From contig CALKKV010000018.1 of NCBI GenBank assembly GCA_937992195.1, forward strand, positions 1-64,000: a stretch of DNA of 64,000 nucleotides, written 5' to 3'. This document shows positions 24,053 to 33,774 of this stretch, piece after piece. A program made the translations under genes and the position numbers. Position 1 is the stretch's first letter, and the number at the start of each line of letters is the position of its first letter. The notes beneath the pieces were generated by a model. It did no database searches, had not been told where the DNA came from, and saw nothing but the letters and a program-made list of their open reading frames with translations. This stretch comes from an uncultured Gammaproteobacteria bacterium (GTDB lineage Bacteria > Pseudomonadota > Gammaproteobacteria > Arenicellales > Poriferihabitantaceae).

Positions 24053-27000
24053 GACGATGCCTCTTTGGAAGCTTCAGTGAGAAACACAGGGTCGGTCACT
24101 TTAACCTTTTGACTGCTTCCGTCCATTAACGCGACATTCAGAGTTTCACCCTTGCGATTGAATCCATCTTTGATCATTGCCATCGCAATAGAGCGCCCGA
24201 CATTAGGGCTCATATAGCTTGAGGTGACATGACCAAGCATCTCCATCGGAGGTTTGTCTTTTAATTCAGCAACTACATGAGCGCCTTCTTGTAATACAAA
24301 ATTGGGGTCTTCGGTAAGTAACCCAACCAGCTGTTTTCGATCGGTTCGACTGGTATCGCTTCTCGTAAATGACCGACGGCCGAGAAAATCTCCTTTCTTC
24401 TTGGAAACAATCCAATCCATGCCCAGATCCATCGGTGTCACGGTCGCATCCGAGTCCTGTCCGACGATGATAAATCCCTTCTCAGCCCGCAACACGTGCA
24501 TCGCTTCGGTGCCATATGGACAAATATCATGTTTTTCACCAGCCGCCATCAACGCTTTCCAAAGGGCAACGCCGTAACGTGCGGGGACGTTTATTTCAAA
24601 CGCCAGATCACCGGTAAAGCTGATTCGAAAAACCCGAGCAGGAATTCCGGCGACCTCGAATGCTTTCATTGACATAAATGGAAACGACTCTTCGTCCAGC
24701 GGTGCATCACATAACTCAGACAACAGCGCTCTCGAATTTGGTCCTGTGATAGTTGCCACAGCCCATTGCTCAGTTACGCTAGTGCAATAGACCTGCCAGC
24801 TCGGCCATTCGGTTTGTAACCATTCTTCAAGCCAGCCCATCACTCTTGCCGCACCACCAGACGTGGTCGTCATGTGATAATGATTTTCAGCAAGGCAGGT
24901 CGTCACGCCATCATCAAACACCATACCGTTTTCATTCAGCATCAGGCCATAGCGGCAGCGGCCGGGCTGCAACTGGCTCCAGGCATTGGTGTAAACCATA
25001 TTGAGCAATTTCTTGGCGTCGGGTCCTTGAATATCGATTTTGCCAAGTGTCGAGGCATCTAAAATTCCCACCGACTTGCGCGCAGCCAAACACTCTCGCT
25101 GCACCGCCTGGTGCATGTTCTCGCCCGCTTTGGGAAAATAGAACGGCCGCTTCCAATCGCCAACATCTTCATACACAGCGCCGGCAGCATCGTGGCATGG
25201 ATGCATGGCAGTTTTACGCTTTTGTAGAAACAACTCGCGACGCTCGTGACCAACAATTGAGCCAAATGTTAGCGGCGTAAACGGTGGCCGGAACGTTGTC
25301 GTGCCCACTTCAGGGATGGTTTTTTGACGAATCTCTGCCATTACTGCCAGGGCATTGACGTTGGAGGTTTTGCCCTGATCAGTTCCCATACCGGTAGTGG
25401 TATACCGTTTGAGGTGTTCTACTGAAAGAAAACCCTCTCTGGCAGCAAGCGCAATGTCGGCAACCGTCGCATCATTATGTAATTCATGAAAGTGCTTTTT
25501 GGGGCCGATGCCGATTGGATGGTCGGTGGGCAAAATCCATAAAGGACGCATCTCGCTTTGCGCAGCTTCAGATACTGCAGGCAGTTCTGCAGCGCTGGCG
25601 TTTTCAAATCCGGACGCTTTGGCCGCTGCCGCACCCGCTTCAGCACCTTCGCTAAGACAGCCCGCTAAATCCCAGGTTGCCTGACAGGAACCGGCTTCAA
25701 AACCGTGGTTATTCTGCGAGCGAAATTTTGGAACGAAGCAGTGAAGGTCGTCACGGTATTCCAGTTTGCCTTTTGCCTGACTGTATAAATGTACTGTCGG
25801 CGTCCACCCGCCAGCAACACCGATCAGATCGCATTCCAGACTAGAAGCGCCGCCGCTGACGTCACGACCATCATCGCTGAGCGCCATGGTGCTGATTCCT
25901 TTGATCTTGTTGGCACCGAAATTAACGGTGGAAATCGTACGGTTGGTTTCTACTTTTATGCCCTGGGCTTTTGCTTGCTCTACTAATTCACCCTGCGGGT
26001 TTTGCCGAATATCAATCACAGTGACATTGGCGCCTGCAGATTTGATATCGATCGCAGCAAGATAGGCGCTATCGTTGTTGGTCATCAAGGCAATATTTCT
26101 TCCGGGCAACACACCAAAGCGATTGACATAGGTGCGGATTGCGCTGGCCAGCATAACGCCGGGACGATCATTGTCGGCAAACACTAGCGGCCGCTCGATG
26201 GAACCCGTAGCGAGTACAACCTGTTTTGCTCTGATTTTTCGAAGTCTTTCTTTGGGTTCGCCGTTAGGCTTTCCTTTATGTTCGCTTACCCGCTCGTTGG
26301 CGATCAGAAAATTGTAGTCGTAGTATCCGGTGACTGTAGTGCGAGGCAGTACAGTCACATTCGGCATTGCTGTAAGGGCATCAACGACTTTTTGTACCCA
26401 TTGCGCAGCAGGCTCACCGTCAATCACATCTGTGCTGCCGAGCAATGCACCCCCCGCGAGGGGTTTTTCGTCTATCAGCATCACGCGCGCACCGCTGCGT
26501 CCGGCACTCAGCGCTGCCTGCAGCCCTGCAGGACCCGCACCCACCACCAACACATCACAATGCACATGCAGTTTGTCGTAACTATCAGGGTCGAGTTCGT
26601 TAGGTGATTTTCCCAGCCCTGCCGCTTTGCGAATAAACTTTTCATAGGTAGTCCAAAGCGACGCCGGCCACATAAAGGTTTTATAGTAAAAACCAGCGGG
26701 CAATAGTCGCGAAACTTTGGCATTGATCGCGCCAAGGTCAAAATTTACCGACGGCCAGCAGTTTTGGCTGCTGGCGCTGAGCCCTTCATAAATCTCAACT
26801 TCGGTTGCTCGGCGGTTTGGTTCGGTTCTTGCACCAGACTCGAGCTGAACCAGTGCATTCGGTTCTTCAGAACCCGCGGTGTAGATACCTCTGGGACGAT
26901 GGTATTTAAAACTACGTGCAACCAGGGTAATGCCGTTGGCAAGCAGAGCAGATGCGAGTGTGTCACCTTCATAGCCCTGCAAAGATTTATTGTCGTAACG

Positions 27001-27063
27001 GAAGTTGATAACCTTGTCGCGATTTACCCGGCCGCCCTGAGATAGTCGATTTGATTGACTCAT
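24049..27063 (-). CDS. soxA: Sarcosine oxidase alpha subunit
   Basis: A 1004-residue cytosolic subunit of heterotetrameric sarcosine oxidase, which demethylates sarcosine to glycine and passes the methyl carbon to tetrahydrofolate as methylene-THF, with peroxide release. Domains in order: N-terminal ferredoxin-like Fer2_4 domain (about 15-100, with the SFKYHRPRGIYTAGSEEPN signature), an NAD(H)-binding flavoprotein-like domain starting with CDVLVVGAGPAG (about 169-180), and a C-terminal GcvT-type aminomethyltransferase domain from about 610 on (GILDASTLGKIDIQGPDA). Length is normal for the family. The ATG overlaps the stop of soxD by four bases, so translation is coupled. Confidence 0.96.
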   Translation of the reverse strand: MSQSNRLSQGGRVNRDKVINFRYDNKSLQGYEGDTLASALLANGITLVARSFKYHRPRGIYTAGSEEPNALVQLESGARTEPNRRATEVEIYEGLSASSQNCWPSVNFDLGAINAKVSRLLPAGFYYKTFMWPASLWTTYEKFIRKAAGLGKSPNELDPDSYDKLHVHCDVLVVGAGPAGLQAALSAGRSGARVMLIDEKPLAGGALLGSTDVIDGEPAAQWVQKVVDALTAMPNVTVLPRTTVTGYYDYNFLIANERVSEHKGKPNGEPKERLRKIRAKQVVLATGSIERPLVFADNDRPGVMLASAIRTYVNRFGVLPGRNIALMTNNDSAYLAAIDIKSAGANVTVIDIRQNPQGELVEQAKAQGIKVETNRTISTVNFGANKIKGISTMALSDDGRDVSGGASSLECDLIGVAGGWTPTVHLYSQAKGKLEYRDDLHCFVPKFRSQNNHGFEAGSCQATWDLAGCLSEGAEAGAAAAKASGFENASAAELPAVSEAAQSEMRPLWILPTDHPIGIGPKKHFHELHNDATVADIALAAREGFLSVEHLKRYTTTGMGTDQGKTSNVNALAVMAEIRQKTIPEVGTTTFRPPFTPLTFGSIVGHERRELFLQKRKTAMHPCHDAAGAVYEDVGDWKRPFYFPKAGENMHQAVQRECLAARKSVGILDASTLGKIDIQGPDAKKLLNMVYTNAWSQLQPGRCRYGLMLNENGMVFDDGVTTCLAENHYHMTTTSGGAARVMGWLEEWLQTEWPSWQVYCTSVTEQWAVATITGPNSRALLSELCDAPLDEESFPFMSMKAFEVAGIPARVFRISFTGDLAFEINVPARYGVALWKALMAAGEKHDICPYGTEAMHVLRAEKGFIIVGQDSDATVTPMDLGMDWIVSKKKGDFLGRRSFTRSDTSRTDRKQLVGLLTEDPNFVLQEGAHVVAELKDKPPMEMLGHVTSSYMSPNVGRSIAMAMIKDGFNRKGETLNVALMDGSSQKVKVTDPVFLTEASKEASS

Positions 27064-27377
27064 CGTTGATTCTCCGGGTTGCCATGAATCGGATCGTTCA
27101 CATCAATTTCTGGTTTCGGTTCTCCAGGCTTATAGGTCGCATAGATATGATCTGTAATGGTGTTACGTGCTGCGTTAAACCATCTTCGGCAGCCGTGGGA
27201 GTGCACCCAGCGTTCGTAATGCAAGCCTTTGGGGTTTTTACGAAAGAACACATAATCTCCCCATTCCTCTTCTGACAGTTGATCCGGATTTTCAGGGCGC
27301 ACAATATGCGCTTCTCCGTGGGCATGGAATTCTGACTGATCTCGTTCCCCACACCAGGGGCATTTAATTAAAAACAT
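27060..27377 (-). CDS. soxD: Sarcosine oxidase delta subunit
   Basis: The 105-residue zinc-binding delta subunit of heterotetrameric sarcosine oxidase. The N-terminal CPWCGERDQSEF supplies two cysteines, and HGCRRWFNAARNT supplies a histidine and a third cysteine of the zinc site. Normal length. The ATG at 27377 follows the stop of soxB by 16 bases, and the stop overlaps soxA by four bases. Confidence 0.95.
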   Translation of the reverse strand: MFLIKCPWCGERDQSEFHAHGEAHIVRPENPDQLSEEEWGDYVFFRKNPKGLHYERWVHSHGCRRWFNAARNTITDHIYATYKPGEPKPEIDVNDPIHGNPENQR

Positions 27378-27393
27378 AATTTGTCCCTCTTAA

Positions 27394-28638
27394 CTAGTGT
27401 GCAACCGCAGCGGCAGCACCTTCGTCGACAAGTGCACCGCTATTGAAGCGGTTCATGGAAAATGGTTCTGCAATAGGATGCATTTCTCCCCTTGCGATGG
27501 AATGGGCAAACACATGACCGGAGCCGGGTGTTGCCTTGAACCCGCCGGTTCCCCAGCCGCAGTTGAAAAACAGGTTATTAACCGGTGTTTTGCTGACAAC
27601 CGGTGAGCGATCCACGGTGACATCAACAATTCCTCCCCACTGACGCAGCATTTTCATGCGCGAGAATATCGGGTACAGCTCTAACACCGGCCCAATGTTT
27701 TCTTCGACAAGATCAAAGCTGCCGCGCTGGGAATACGAGTTATATAAATCCGAGCCCGCGCCGATTACAAGCTCACCCTTATCGGACTGACTGATGTAAA
27801 CGTGGACGCTGCCAGACATAACGACACAATCAATAATCGGTTTGATTGGTTCGGAGACCATCGCTTGCAGTGGAACAGATTCAATCGGTAAACGAAATCC
27901 GGCCATTTCTGACATCACGCTACAGTGACCGGCAACAACGCAGCCCACCTTTTTCGCGCCAATCATTCCGCGCGAGGTTTTCAATCCTGTCACCGTGTTG
28001 TTTTCGATTTTGAAACCGGTTACTTCACAGTTTTGAATGATATCTACGCCCATGGCATCTGCGGCGCGGGCGTATCCCCAGGCAACAGCGTCATGACGCG
28101 CGGTGCCCCCTCTTGGTTGCAGCAATGCGCCAAGCACAGGGTATCTGCATTCAAGATTGATAAAGGGCACCATCTTTTTGACGCCTTCCGGAGTCAGAAA
28201 TTGCGAGTCGATACCGTTCAAATGAATTGCGTTTCCACGACGGCCGATCTCCTGCATATCATGAACGTTGTGCGCCAGATGCAGCAGACCGCGCGGTGAG
28301 AACATCACGTTGTAGTTAAGTTCAGTGCTCAACCCTTCCCACAACTTCAGCGCATGTTCGTACATTCCGGCAGATTCATCGCATAGATAGTTGGAGCGCA
28401 CGATGGTGGTGTTTCGACCAGTGTTGCCGCCGCCAATCCAGCCTTTTTCTATGACCGCAACATTGGTGATGCCGCATTCTTTTGCCAGATAATAAGCGGT
28501 TGCCAGGCCATGTCCGCCACCGCCTACGATCACCACATCGTACTCTTTCTTCGGATCGGGGCTGCGCCAGTTGGCCTGCCAGTCCTGATGATAGTTCACC
28601 GAATTGCGTAAAAGACTGAATATCGAATATCGTTTCAT
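27394..28638 (-). CDS. soxB: Sarcosine oxidase beta subunit
   Basis: The 414-residue subunit that carries the catalytic flavin (FAD and covalently bound FMN) of heterotetrameric sarcosine oxidase. The N-terminal DAO-fold dinucleotide motif is [19 protein letters not shown] (about 36-54), [16 protein letters not shown] follows, and [16 protein letters not shown] is typical of the family. First gene of the soxBDAG operon; the presumed promoter lies in the 250 bases shared with the divergent arfB. The [12 protein letters not shown] region near 300 and the [19 protein letters not shown] end match family members. Confidence 0.95.
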   Translation of the reverse strand: MKRYSIFSLLRNSVNYHQDWQANWRSPDPKKEYDVVIVGGGGHGLATAYYLAKECGITNVAVIEKGWIGGGNTGRNTTIVRSNYLCDESAGMYEHALKLWEGLSTELNYNVMFSPRGLLHLAHNVHDMQEIGRRGNAIHLNGIDSQFLTPEGVKKMVPFINLECRYPVLGALLQPRGGTARHDAVAWGYARAADAMGVDIIQNCEVTGFKIENNTVTGLKTSRGMIGAKKVGCVVAGHCSVMSEMAGFRLPIESVPLQAMVSEPIKPIIDCVVMSGSVHVYISQSDKGELVIGAGSDLYNSYSQRGSFDLVEENIGPVLELYPIFSRMKMLRQWGGIVDVTVDRSPVVSKTPVNNLFFNCGWGTGGFKATPGSGHVFAHSIARGEMHPIAEPFSMNRFNSGALVDEGAAAAVAH

Positions 28639-28838
28639 TGGACTAACGTATAATTACAATGATTGGGCTCGGGTCGCGATTATTTGTTTCAAACAGCTAT
28701 TAAAAATTTGTAATTTCAATAGCTTGGATTACGACCATTCGCGCGGATTTTCCGTATTGTCGCGGGAGTCTAATCACATTATATCTAACGGATTTGCCTG
28801 AATACGACAAGGCCTGATAGTGAATCTCTAGGATGGAT

Positions 28839-28867
28839 GGTTTTCCATAAAAATAGTACGGAAAACC
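28839..28867. repeat. Inverted repeat between soxB and arfB
   Basis: Perfect 8-bp arms GGTTTTCC (28839-28846) and GGAAAACC (28860-28867) around a 13-base AT-rich spacer, ending 21 bases before the arfB ATG. It may be an operator for the divergent sarcosine oxidase operon or a hairpin in the arfB leader. A half-site-like ATTTTCCGTA occurs upstream near 28747. Confidence 0.5.
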
Positions 28868-28888
28868 CGAATTCAGGCGCGATAAAGC

Positions 28889-29326
28889 ATGATCGAAAAC
28901 GACCAAATCATCATTACCAAGACTGTCTCTATTCTAGCAAATGAGGTGGAGCTAAATCCCATTCGTGCCCAGGGTTCTGGCGGTCAAAATGTGAATAAGG
29001 TGTCTTCAGCAATCCATCTACGGTTTGATATTCAGCAGTCCTCACTCCCCGATTTTGTGAAACAGCGATTGCTGGAAAGCAAGGATCGTCGGGTAAATAA
29101 GGAAGGGGTGTTGGTGATCAAAGCACAGCAGTATCGAACCCAGGAAAAAAACAGGGATGATGCAATCGCCAGATTAAAGGAATTTGTGCTACCTGCGTTT
29201 GAGCGCCAGGTCTATCGCATTAAAACCAAACCTTCGCGGTCGTCGAGTCGAAAAAGAATGGATGAAAAGAGCCGGCGTGGGAAAATTAAATCTTTACGGG
29301 GCAAGGTTCGAACGGACGGCGAATAA
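28889..29326 (+). CDS. arfB: Alternative ribosome-rescue factor / peptidyl-tRNA hydrolase ArfB
   Basis: Rescues ribosomes stalled on truncated mRNAs by hydrolysing peptidyl-tRNA in the peptidyl transferase centre. The 145-residue protein has the class I release-factor-type domain with the catalytic GGQ (GSGGQNVNKV, about 31-40), and a basic C-terminal tail rich in Lys/Arg/Ser that in YaeJ occupies the empty mRNA channel. Length is normal. ATG at 28889 is the only sensible start. It is monocistronic, divergent from the sox operon. Confidence 0.93.
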   Translation: MIENDQIIITKTVSILANEVELNPIRAQGSGGQNVNKVSSAIHLRFDIQQSSLPDFVKQRLLESKDRRVNKEGVLVIKAQQYRTQEKNRDDAIARLKEFVLPAFERQVYRIKTKPSRSSSRKRMDEKSRRGKIKSLRGKVRTDGE

Positions 29327-29662
29327 GTTAGGCAACCGATATAGGCGAACATTTATATTGGGGGACAGTTTACCTAATTGTAATTATAGCAAGTGAGCGA
29401 GCACTCGCTATCCAAGTCTTTAAATTCACTTCCATAGCTCTCCTAAAATTTAGATGTAGTGTGAAATAAATACAAAGGTTCTCGCGAACAGATAGACTGT
29501 ACGATAGTTAGGGGATTGGTTAAGGGGTTTTGACGCGTTTGCCGGTATAGTAGACCATCTCAACGACTCTGGTAGAGGCAAGGGTATGTTAGTAGGTGAG
29601 TTGTCCCCGAATGACGAATAGCGGATAGTCCCTTGACTAGCTGAATGATTTAGGTTCGACTT
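29327..29662. other. Intergenic region with a hairpin, no gene seen
   Basis: A 336-base gap between two convergent genes. It contains an imperfect inverted repeat at 29387-29410 (TAGCAAGTG and CACTCGCTA arms with one mismatch) but no T-run. No gene, tRNA or riboswitch could be recognised. Confidence 0.4.
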
Positions 29663-30199
29663 TTAGAACTCCACACCTTGCGCCGCCAGGATACCGCTAT
29701 CAAAAGCGTGTTTTACTTTACTCATTTCAGTAACGGTATCTGCAATATCGATTACTTCCTGAGGAGCATCACGACCAGTAAGAATCAGATGCATCCATTT
29801 GGGCTTTTCTTCTTTAATAAATGTGGCAATTTCTTCTCCCGTGAACCATCCATAGCCACAGCAGTAGTTAATTTCATCGAGCATGACGAGGTCGAATTCT
29901 TCAGACCGAATTTTCTCTTTGGCAAATTCCCAGATCTCGCGACTGGTTTCGATATCCTTTTCCGGGTTTTTTGTATCCCAGGTAAAGCCATCGCCCATGG
30001 AGTGCCATTCGATATTGTCGAAACGCTCGGCAGCCTGGCTTTCGCCGGTTTTCCATTTCCCTTTAATCAGTTGAATAACACAGACTTTCAATCCCCAACC
30101 GGCTGCACGAAATACCACGCCAAATCCGCTCGAGGATTTTCCCTTGCCTTCGCCGGTGTGAACTAACGTAATGCCTTCGCGGCGGTCTCTCGATTTCAT
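29663..30199 (-). CDS. cobO: Cob(I)yrinic acid a,c-diamide adenosyltransferase
   Basis: Adenosylates corrinoids, using ATP, in cobalamin synthesis or salvage. The 178-residue P-loop protein carries the BtuR/CobO Walker A HTGEGKGKSSSGFG near residue 14, FDLVMLDEINYCCGYG as Walker B, and the family's LTGRDAPQEVIDIAD. Normal length. No other cobalamin genes are nearby, so it is likely a salvage enzyme standing alone. No cobalamin riboswitch was seen in the 198 bases upstream. Confidence 0.95.
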   Translation of the reverse strand: MKSRDRREGITLVHTGEGKGKSSSGFGVVFRAAGWGLKVCVIQLIKGKWKTGESQAAERFDNIEWHSMGDGFTWDTKNPEKDIETSREIWEFAKEKIRSEEFDLVMLDEINYCCGYGWFTGEEIATFIKEEKPKWMHLILTGRDAPQEVIDIADTVTEMSKVKHAFDSGILAAQGVEF

Positions 30200-30397
30200 T
30201 TTTGTGACTTCAGTATGAGGTGGAAGATATAGGGCGTTAATAAACAGTTAGCGTTTAACTTGCTAGATCGTAAGCGCTATGTGTTCAAAGTAATGTCAAA
30301 CAAACAATGAAATTCGACGGCCCGGATTTTAAAGGCTTCCATTCTTGAAAGCATCGAAAATTTCAGTTTTATCGGGTAGCCGGTAATAGTAAAAACG

Positions 30398-31072
30398 TCA
30401 AAATAATCCGCGATCTGACATTGAGACATATTCGCCATCGCCAATCACCAAATGATCTAGCAAACTCACGTCGATGAGATCAAGAGATTCTCGCAGTTTT
30501 CGTGTGAGTGTGGCGTCAGACTGACTCGGCTCTGCTACGCCTGACGGATGATTATGGGCAAGTATTACAGCCGAAGCGTTACGCTCAAGAACACTTCGAA
30601 TCACCTCTCTTGGATGGACCGTTGCGCCGTTTATCGTTCCTCTAAACAGTTCTTCATAGTCAATGACCTGATGTCTGGTATCGAGATAGATGATAGCGAA
30701 TACCTCCCGCTTTAAATCGCGCAAGTGATGCATCAGAAAATCAGCGGCTTGGACAGGGCTGCTGAGTGGCCCCTGTTTCCGAAGCGTTTGATCGAGAAAC
30801 CGTCTGCCGATTTCCAGCGAAGCCTGAAGCAGGGCGAACTTTGCCGGACCCAATCCGTGAGACTTGCAGATGTCATGCTCAGAAGCACTGAGTATTTGCC
30901 GTAAGCCACCAAACTCATGCAGCAAGTCACGACCGACATCGACGGCTGAGCGACCTTTTGTTCCCGAGCGAATGAACATTGCCAGCAGTTCAGCATCAGA
31001 TAGTGCACGAGCACCCGAAGTGAGGAGCTTTTCTTGTGGCCGCTCCATCGTTGGCCACTCTTTAATTGCCAC
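30398..31072 (-). CDS. radC: RadC family JAMM/MPN+ protein
   Basis: Cytosolic protein of the RadC/YicR family with a zinc-dependent JAB1-type fold; the role in DNA repair is historically claimed but disputed. The 224-residue form has the N-terminal helix-hairpin-helix (REQ...EKLLTSGARALSDAELLAM) and the C-terminal MPN core with the metal motif AHNHPSG...SQSD. The open frame reaches upstream to 31108; the GTG at 31072 with an AAGGAA site eight bases before it fits the usual family N-terminus (short lead before the helix-hairpin-helix) and is chosen. It is divergent from coaBC, the common gammaproteobacterial arrangement. Confidence 0.9.
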   Translation of the reverse strand: MAIKEWPTMERPQEKLLTSGARALSDAELLAMFIRSGTKGRSAVDVGRDLLHEFGGLRQILSASEHDICKSHGLGPAKFALLQASLEIGRRFLDQTLRKQGPLSSPVQAADFLMHHLRDLKREVFAIIYLDTRHQVIDYEELFRGTINGATVHPREVIRSVLERNASAVILAHNHPSGVAEPSQSDATLTRKLRESLDLIDVSLLDHLVIGDGEYVSMSDRGLF

Positions 31073-31116
31073 TATTACATTCCTTGTAATTCCATTGGTG
31101 AGGTACAATTTACCGT

Positions 31117-32328
31117 ATGTTTAAACATAAAAACAAGCGTGTTTTGGTCGGTGTAACCGGAGGCATTGCTGCATATAAAAGTCCGGAGCTGGTAAGACGC
31201 CTTAAAGACCGCGGTTGTGACGTTCGGGTGGTGATGAGCGAAGGTGCAAAAGCATTTATTACGCCTTTGACACTACAGGCGGTCAGCGGCAATCGCGTCT
31301 ATGAAGAGTTGCTTGATACCGAGGCGGAACTCGGTATGGGGCATATCGAATTGGCCCGCTGGGCGGAGCAGCTGGTGATCGCACCGGCTACCGCAAACTT
31401 TCTCGCGAAGCTGGCGTCGGGAAGGGCGGATGATTTGTTATCAACCTTAACCCTTGCGACCAATGCCGCGGTTGCTGTGGCGCCTGCGATGAATCAACAG
31501 ATGTGGCAGCACCCGAGCACTGGAGACAATCTTGCAATATTGCGGGATCGTGGCGTTCAGATTATTGGCCCGGGTAGCGGTGATCAGGCCTGCGGAGAAG
31601 TAGGGCCGGGCAGGATGACAGATCCGGATGAAATTGCAGCGGTTATTGCTGGAGATGCCGTGGAACGTCCTATGGTTGGCAAGCGCGTATTAATTACCGC
31701 TGGACCCACTTGGGAAGCGATTGATCCGGTGCGCGGAATCACCAACCATAGCTCCGGTAAAATGGGGTTTGCTTTAGCCGAAGCAGCGATCGATTGCGGG
31801 GCAGAAGTCACTTTGGTGAGCGGACCTGTGCATTTGGATACGCCTGAGAATGCGGATCGTGTTGACGTGCAATCTGCCGAGGATATGTTGCGTGCTGTTA
31901 CCGAACGAGTGGAGGGAGTCGACTTTTTTGTTGCGGTCGCGGCCGTTGCCGATTACCGGCCAGCGCAGGTTGCTCAGCAAAAGATTAAGAAAACCGATGA
32001 CAGCGATGAAATGACGATCCATATGGTGAAAAACCCGGATATTTTAGCGACGATAGGCGCCATGGCGAATCGGCCATTTTGTGTTGGTTTTGCCGCTGAA
32101 ACTGAAAATCGGATCGCCAATGCGAAGTCAAAACTGCAGCGCAAACAGGTGGACGTTATTGCGGCGAACAATGTGGCGGGCGCCGATGGTGCATTTGGTA
32201 GTGACAAGAATGCGGTGACGTTGGTGCACGCTGATGGCGAAATAGAGATACCGACAAACGACAAGTATGCCGTCGCAATTTCAATGTGGCAGCATATTCT
32301 CAAATTGGCTAATCAGGAAGCGGGATGA
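31117..32328 (+). CDS. coaBC: Bifunctional phosphopantothenoylcysteine decarboxylase / phosphopantothenate-cysteine ligase
   Basis: Catalyses two coenzyme A steps. The 403-residue protein has an N-terminal FMN flavoprotein domain (CoaC) with [15 protein letters not shown] at the start and the substrate clamp APAMNQQMW (about 124-132), and a C-terminal CTP-dependent ligase domain (CoaB) starting after about residue 190 with [18 protein letters not shown] and SSGKMG. Full length. It overlaps dut by four bases (ATGA), and the two are a standard gammaproteobacterial pair. Confidence 0.97.
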   Translation: MFKHKNKRVLVGVTGGIAAYKSPELVRRLKDRGCDVRVVMSEGAKAFITPLTLQAVSGNRVYEELLDTEAELGMGHIELARWAEQLVIAPATANFLAKLASGRADDLLSTLTLATNAAVAVAPAMNQQMWQHPSTGDNLAILRDRGVQIIGPGSGDQACGEVGPGRMTDPDEIAAVIAGDAVERPMVGKRVLITAGPTWEAIDPVRGITNHSSGKMGFALAEAAIDCGAEVTLVSGPVHLDTPENADRVDVQSAEDMLRAVTERVEGVDFFVAVAAVADYRPAQVAQQKIKKTDDSDEMTIHMVKNPDILATIGAMANRPFCVGFAAETENRIANAKSKLQRKQVDVIAANNVAGADGAFGSDKNAVTLVHADGEIEIPTNDKYAVAISMWQHILKLANQEAG

Positions 32329-32783
32329 AGAAAAAAATAGAACTTAAGATTCTCGACCCAAGGGCGCAGGATGAATTTGGGTTGCCGGCTTATGCCACTG
32401 ACGGGTCAGCTGGATTGGATTTACGTGCCTGTATTGATTCATCGCTCACCCTTGCACCCGGTAAAACGGAACTGATCGCGACCGGTTTGGCGATTCACAT
32501 CGCTGATCCCGCTCTTGCAGCGATGATATTGCCGCGTTCGGGTCTTGGTCATAAACATGGAATCGTGCTTGGGAATTTAACCGGTCTGATCGACTCTGAT
32601 TATCAAGGTCAGCTATTTGTCTCCTGCTGGAATCGGGGAGACAAGACGTATGTAATTGAGCCCGGCGAACGCATCGCGCAATTGGTGATTGTGCCCGTGG
32701 TGCAAGCTGAGTTTGACATTGTGAATGAGTTCGATGCTTCGGACCGCGCGGAAAAGGGTTTTGGTTCAACCGGCACGAATTAA
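32325..32783 (+). CDS. dut: dUTP diphosphatase
   Basis: Hydrolyses dUTP to dUMP, keeping uracil out of DNA. The 152-residue trimeric dUTPase shows all five family motifs in order: [39 protein letters not shown] and the C-terminal P-loop-like EKGFGSTG. Normal length. The ATG lies inside the coaBC stop (ATGA), which couples translation. Confidence 0.97.
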   Translation: MKKKIELKILDPRAQDEFGLPAYATDGSAGLDLRACIDSSLTLAPGKTELIATGLAIHIADPALAAMILPRSGLGHKHGIVLGNLTGLIDSDYQGQLFVSCWNRGDKTYVIEPGERIAQLVIVPVVQAEFDIVNEFDASDRAEKGFGSTGTN

Positions 32784-32823
32784 AAAGGCCAATTAACTTT
32801 TCCTTTTCTGGGTCATTGTAAAG

Positions 32824-33723
32824 ATGACACAAGGCCTCAATGCCGGACATCGGTCTGACAACCAGCTGCTAGGTTTTGGTCTGTATATGGTGGCATTAAT
32901 TGCCGTCGTACTGATCAGCATGCTGGTCAAGCACACCAGTGACAGAGTGCCGATTTTGCAGTTGATCTTTTTTCGGTTTGCGATTTGCCTGCTTCCGCTT
33001 TTGTTGATTGGAAAATTAACCGGCGCAGTGATTTCTCTCAGAACCAAACGCTACAGCGACCATTTAATCCGTGGCTTTAGTGGTATGTGCAGTATCGGAT
33101 TGTATTTCGTTGCGATCAGTCTTATTCCGCTGGCGGCCGCTACTGCGCTGTCGTATTCCGTTCCGATTTTTTGCGTGGTGTTGTCCATTCCTCTACTCGG
33201 TGAGTGGATTGGAGTACGCAGATGGGTCGCAGTAATTGTGGGTTTTGTCGGCGTTTTGATTGTCTCCTGGCCTGGTGCAGAGGCGCTGAGTCTTGGCGCT
33301 TTGGCGGGGATTGGCTCGGCCATCGCAGGCGCCGTAGTGGTGATTTACTTGCGAAAGCTGAGTGATACGGAATCACCGCTGACTTCTAGTTTGTTATACA
33401 ACTCACTCGGCGCGATGGTGTTTGCAGCGCTGTGTTTGATTTCTGGGTGGACTCCGCTTAGCGATCAGGATTTTGTCTTAATGCTGTTGATTGGTTTGCT
33501 TGCTGGCATTCAGCAACTGTGCTTTGCCAACGCCTTTCGCTTTGCCGAAGCGACATTTCTGGCGCCATTTGAATATATGACCCTTGTTATCGCTGCGATT
33601 GCCGGCTATCTGATTTGGAGCGAAGTGCCGACTGTTTCGACCTGGGTAGGCGGCATCATCATCTCATGCTCGGGGTTATTTATGTTGCATCGCAGGGATA
33701 AGATGCAGAAACTGGAATCCTGA
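32824..33723 (+). CDS. DMT-superfamily transporter with two EamA domains
   Basis: A 299-residue inner-membrane protein with about ten transmembrane helices arranged as two EamA repeats (roughly 20-150 and 160-290). The first repeat has the typical FRFAICLLPLL and AATALSYSVPIF segments, the second ENA-like FRFAEATFLAPFEYM. Members export amino acids, nucleosides or other metabolites; the substrate here is unknown. It follows dut by 40 bases and ends in a weak hairpin with a T-run at 33723-33740. ATG at 32824. Confidence 0.85.
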   Translation: MTQGLNAGHRSDNQLLGFGLYMVALIAVVLISMLVKHTSDRVPILQLIFFRFAICLLPLLLIGKLTGAVISLRTKRYSDHLIRGFSGMCSIGLYFVAISLIPLAAATALSYSVPIFCVVLSIPLLGEWIGVRRWVAVIVGFVGVLIVSWPGAEALSLGALAGIGSAIAGAVVVIYLRKLSDTESPLTSSLLYNSLGAMVFAALCLISGWTPLSDQDFVLMLLIGLLAGIQQLCFANAFRFAEATFLAPFEYMTLVIAAIAGYLIWSEVPTVSTWVGGIIISCSGLFMLHRRDKMQKLES

Positions 33724-33740
33724 GCGTTTAGCGCTTTTTT
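33723..33740 (+). terminator. Weak terminator after the EamA transporter
   Basis: AGCG (33723-33726) and CGCT (33732-33735) form a short stem with a five-base loop, followed by a run of Ts to 33740. The stem is only four to five pairs, so the call is tentative, but it is in the right place between convergent genes. Confidence 0.4.
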
Positions 33741-33774
33741 CTAACACCAGACGAAAAATCGCGCAGATTCAGCC

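Noticed and set aside
29387..29410. An imperfect hairpin after arfB as a terminator.
   Set aside because: There is no T-run after the stem and it contains a mismatch; it is described only as a hairpin.
30200..30397. A cobalamin riboswitch before cobO.
   Set aside because: The B12-box core is not visible in either strand.
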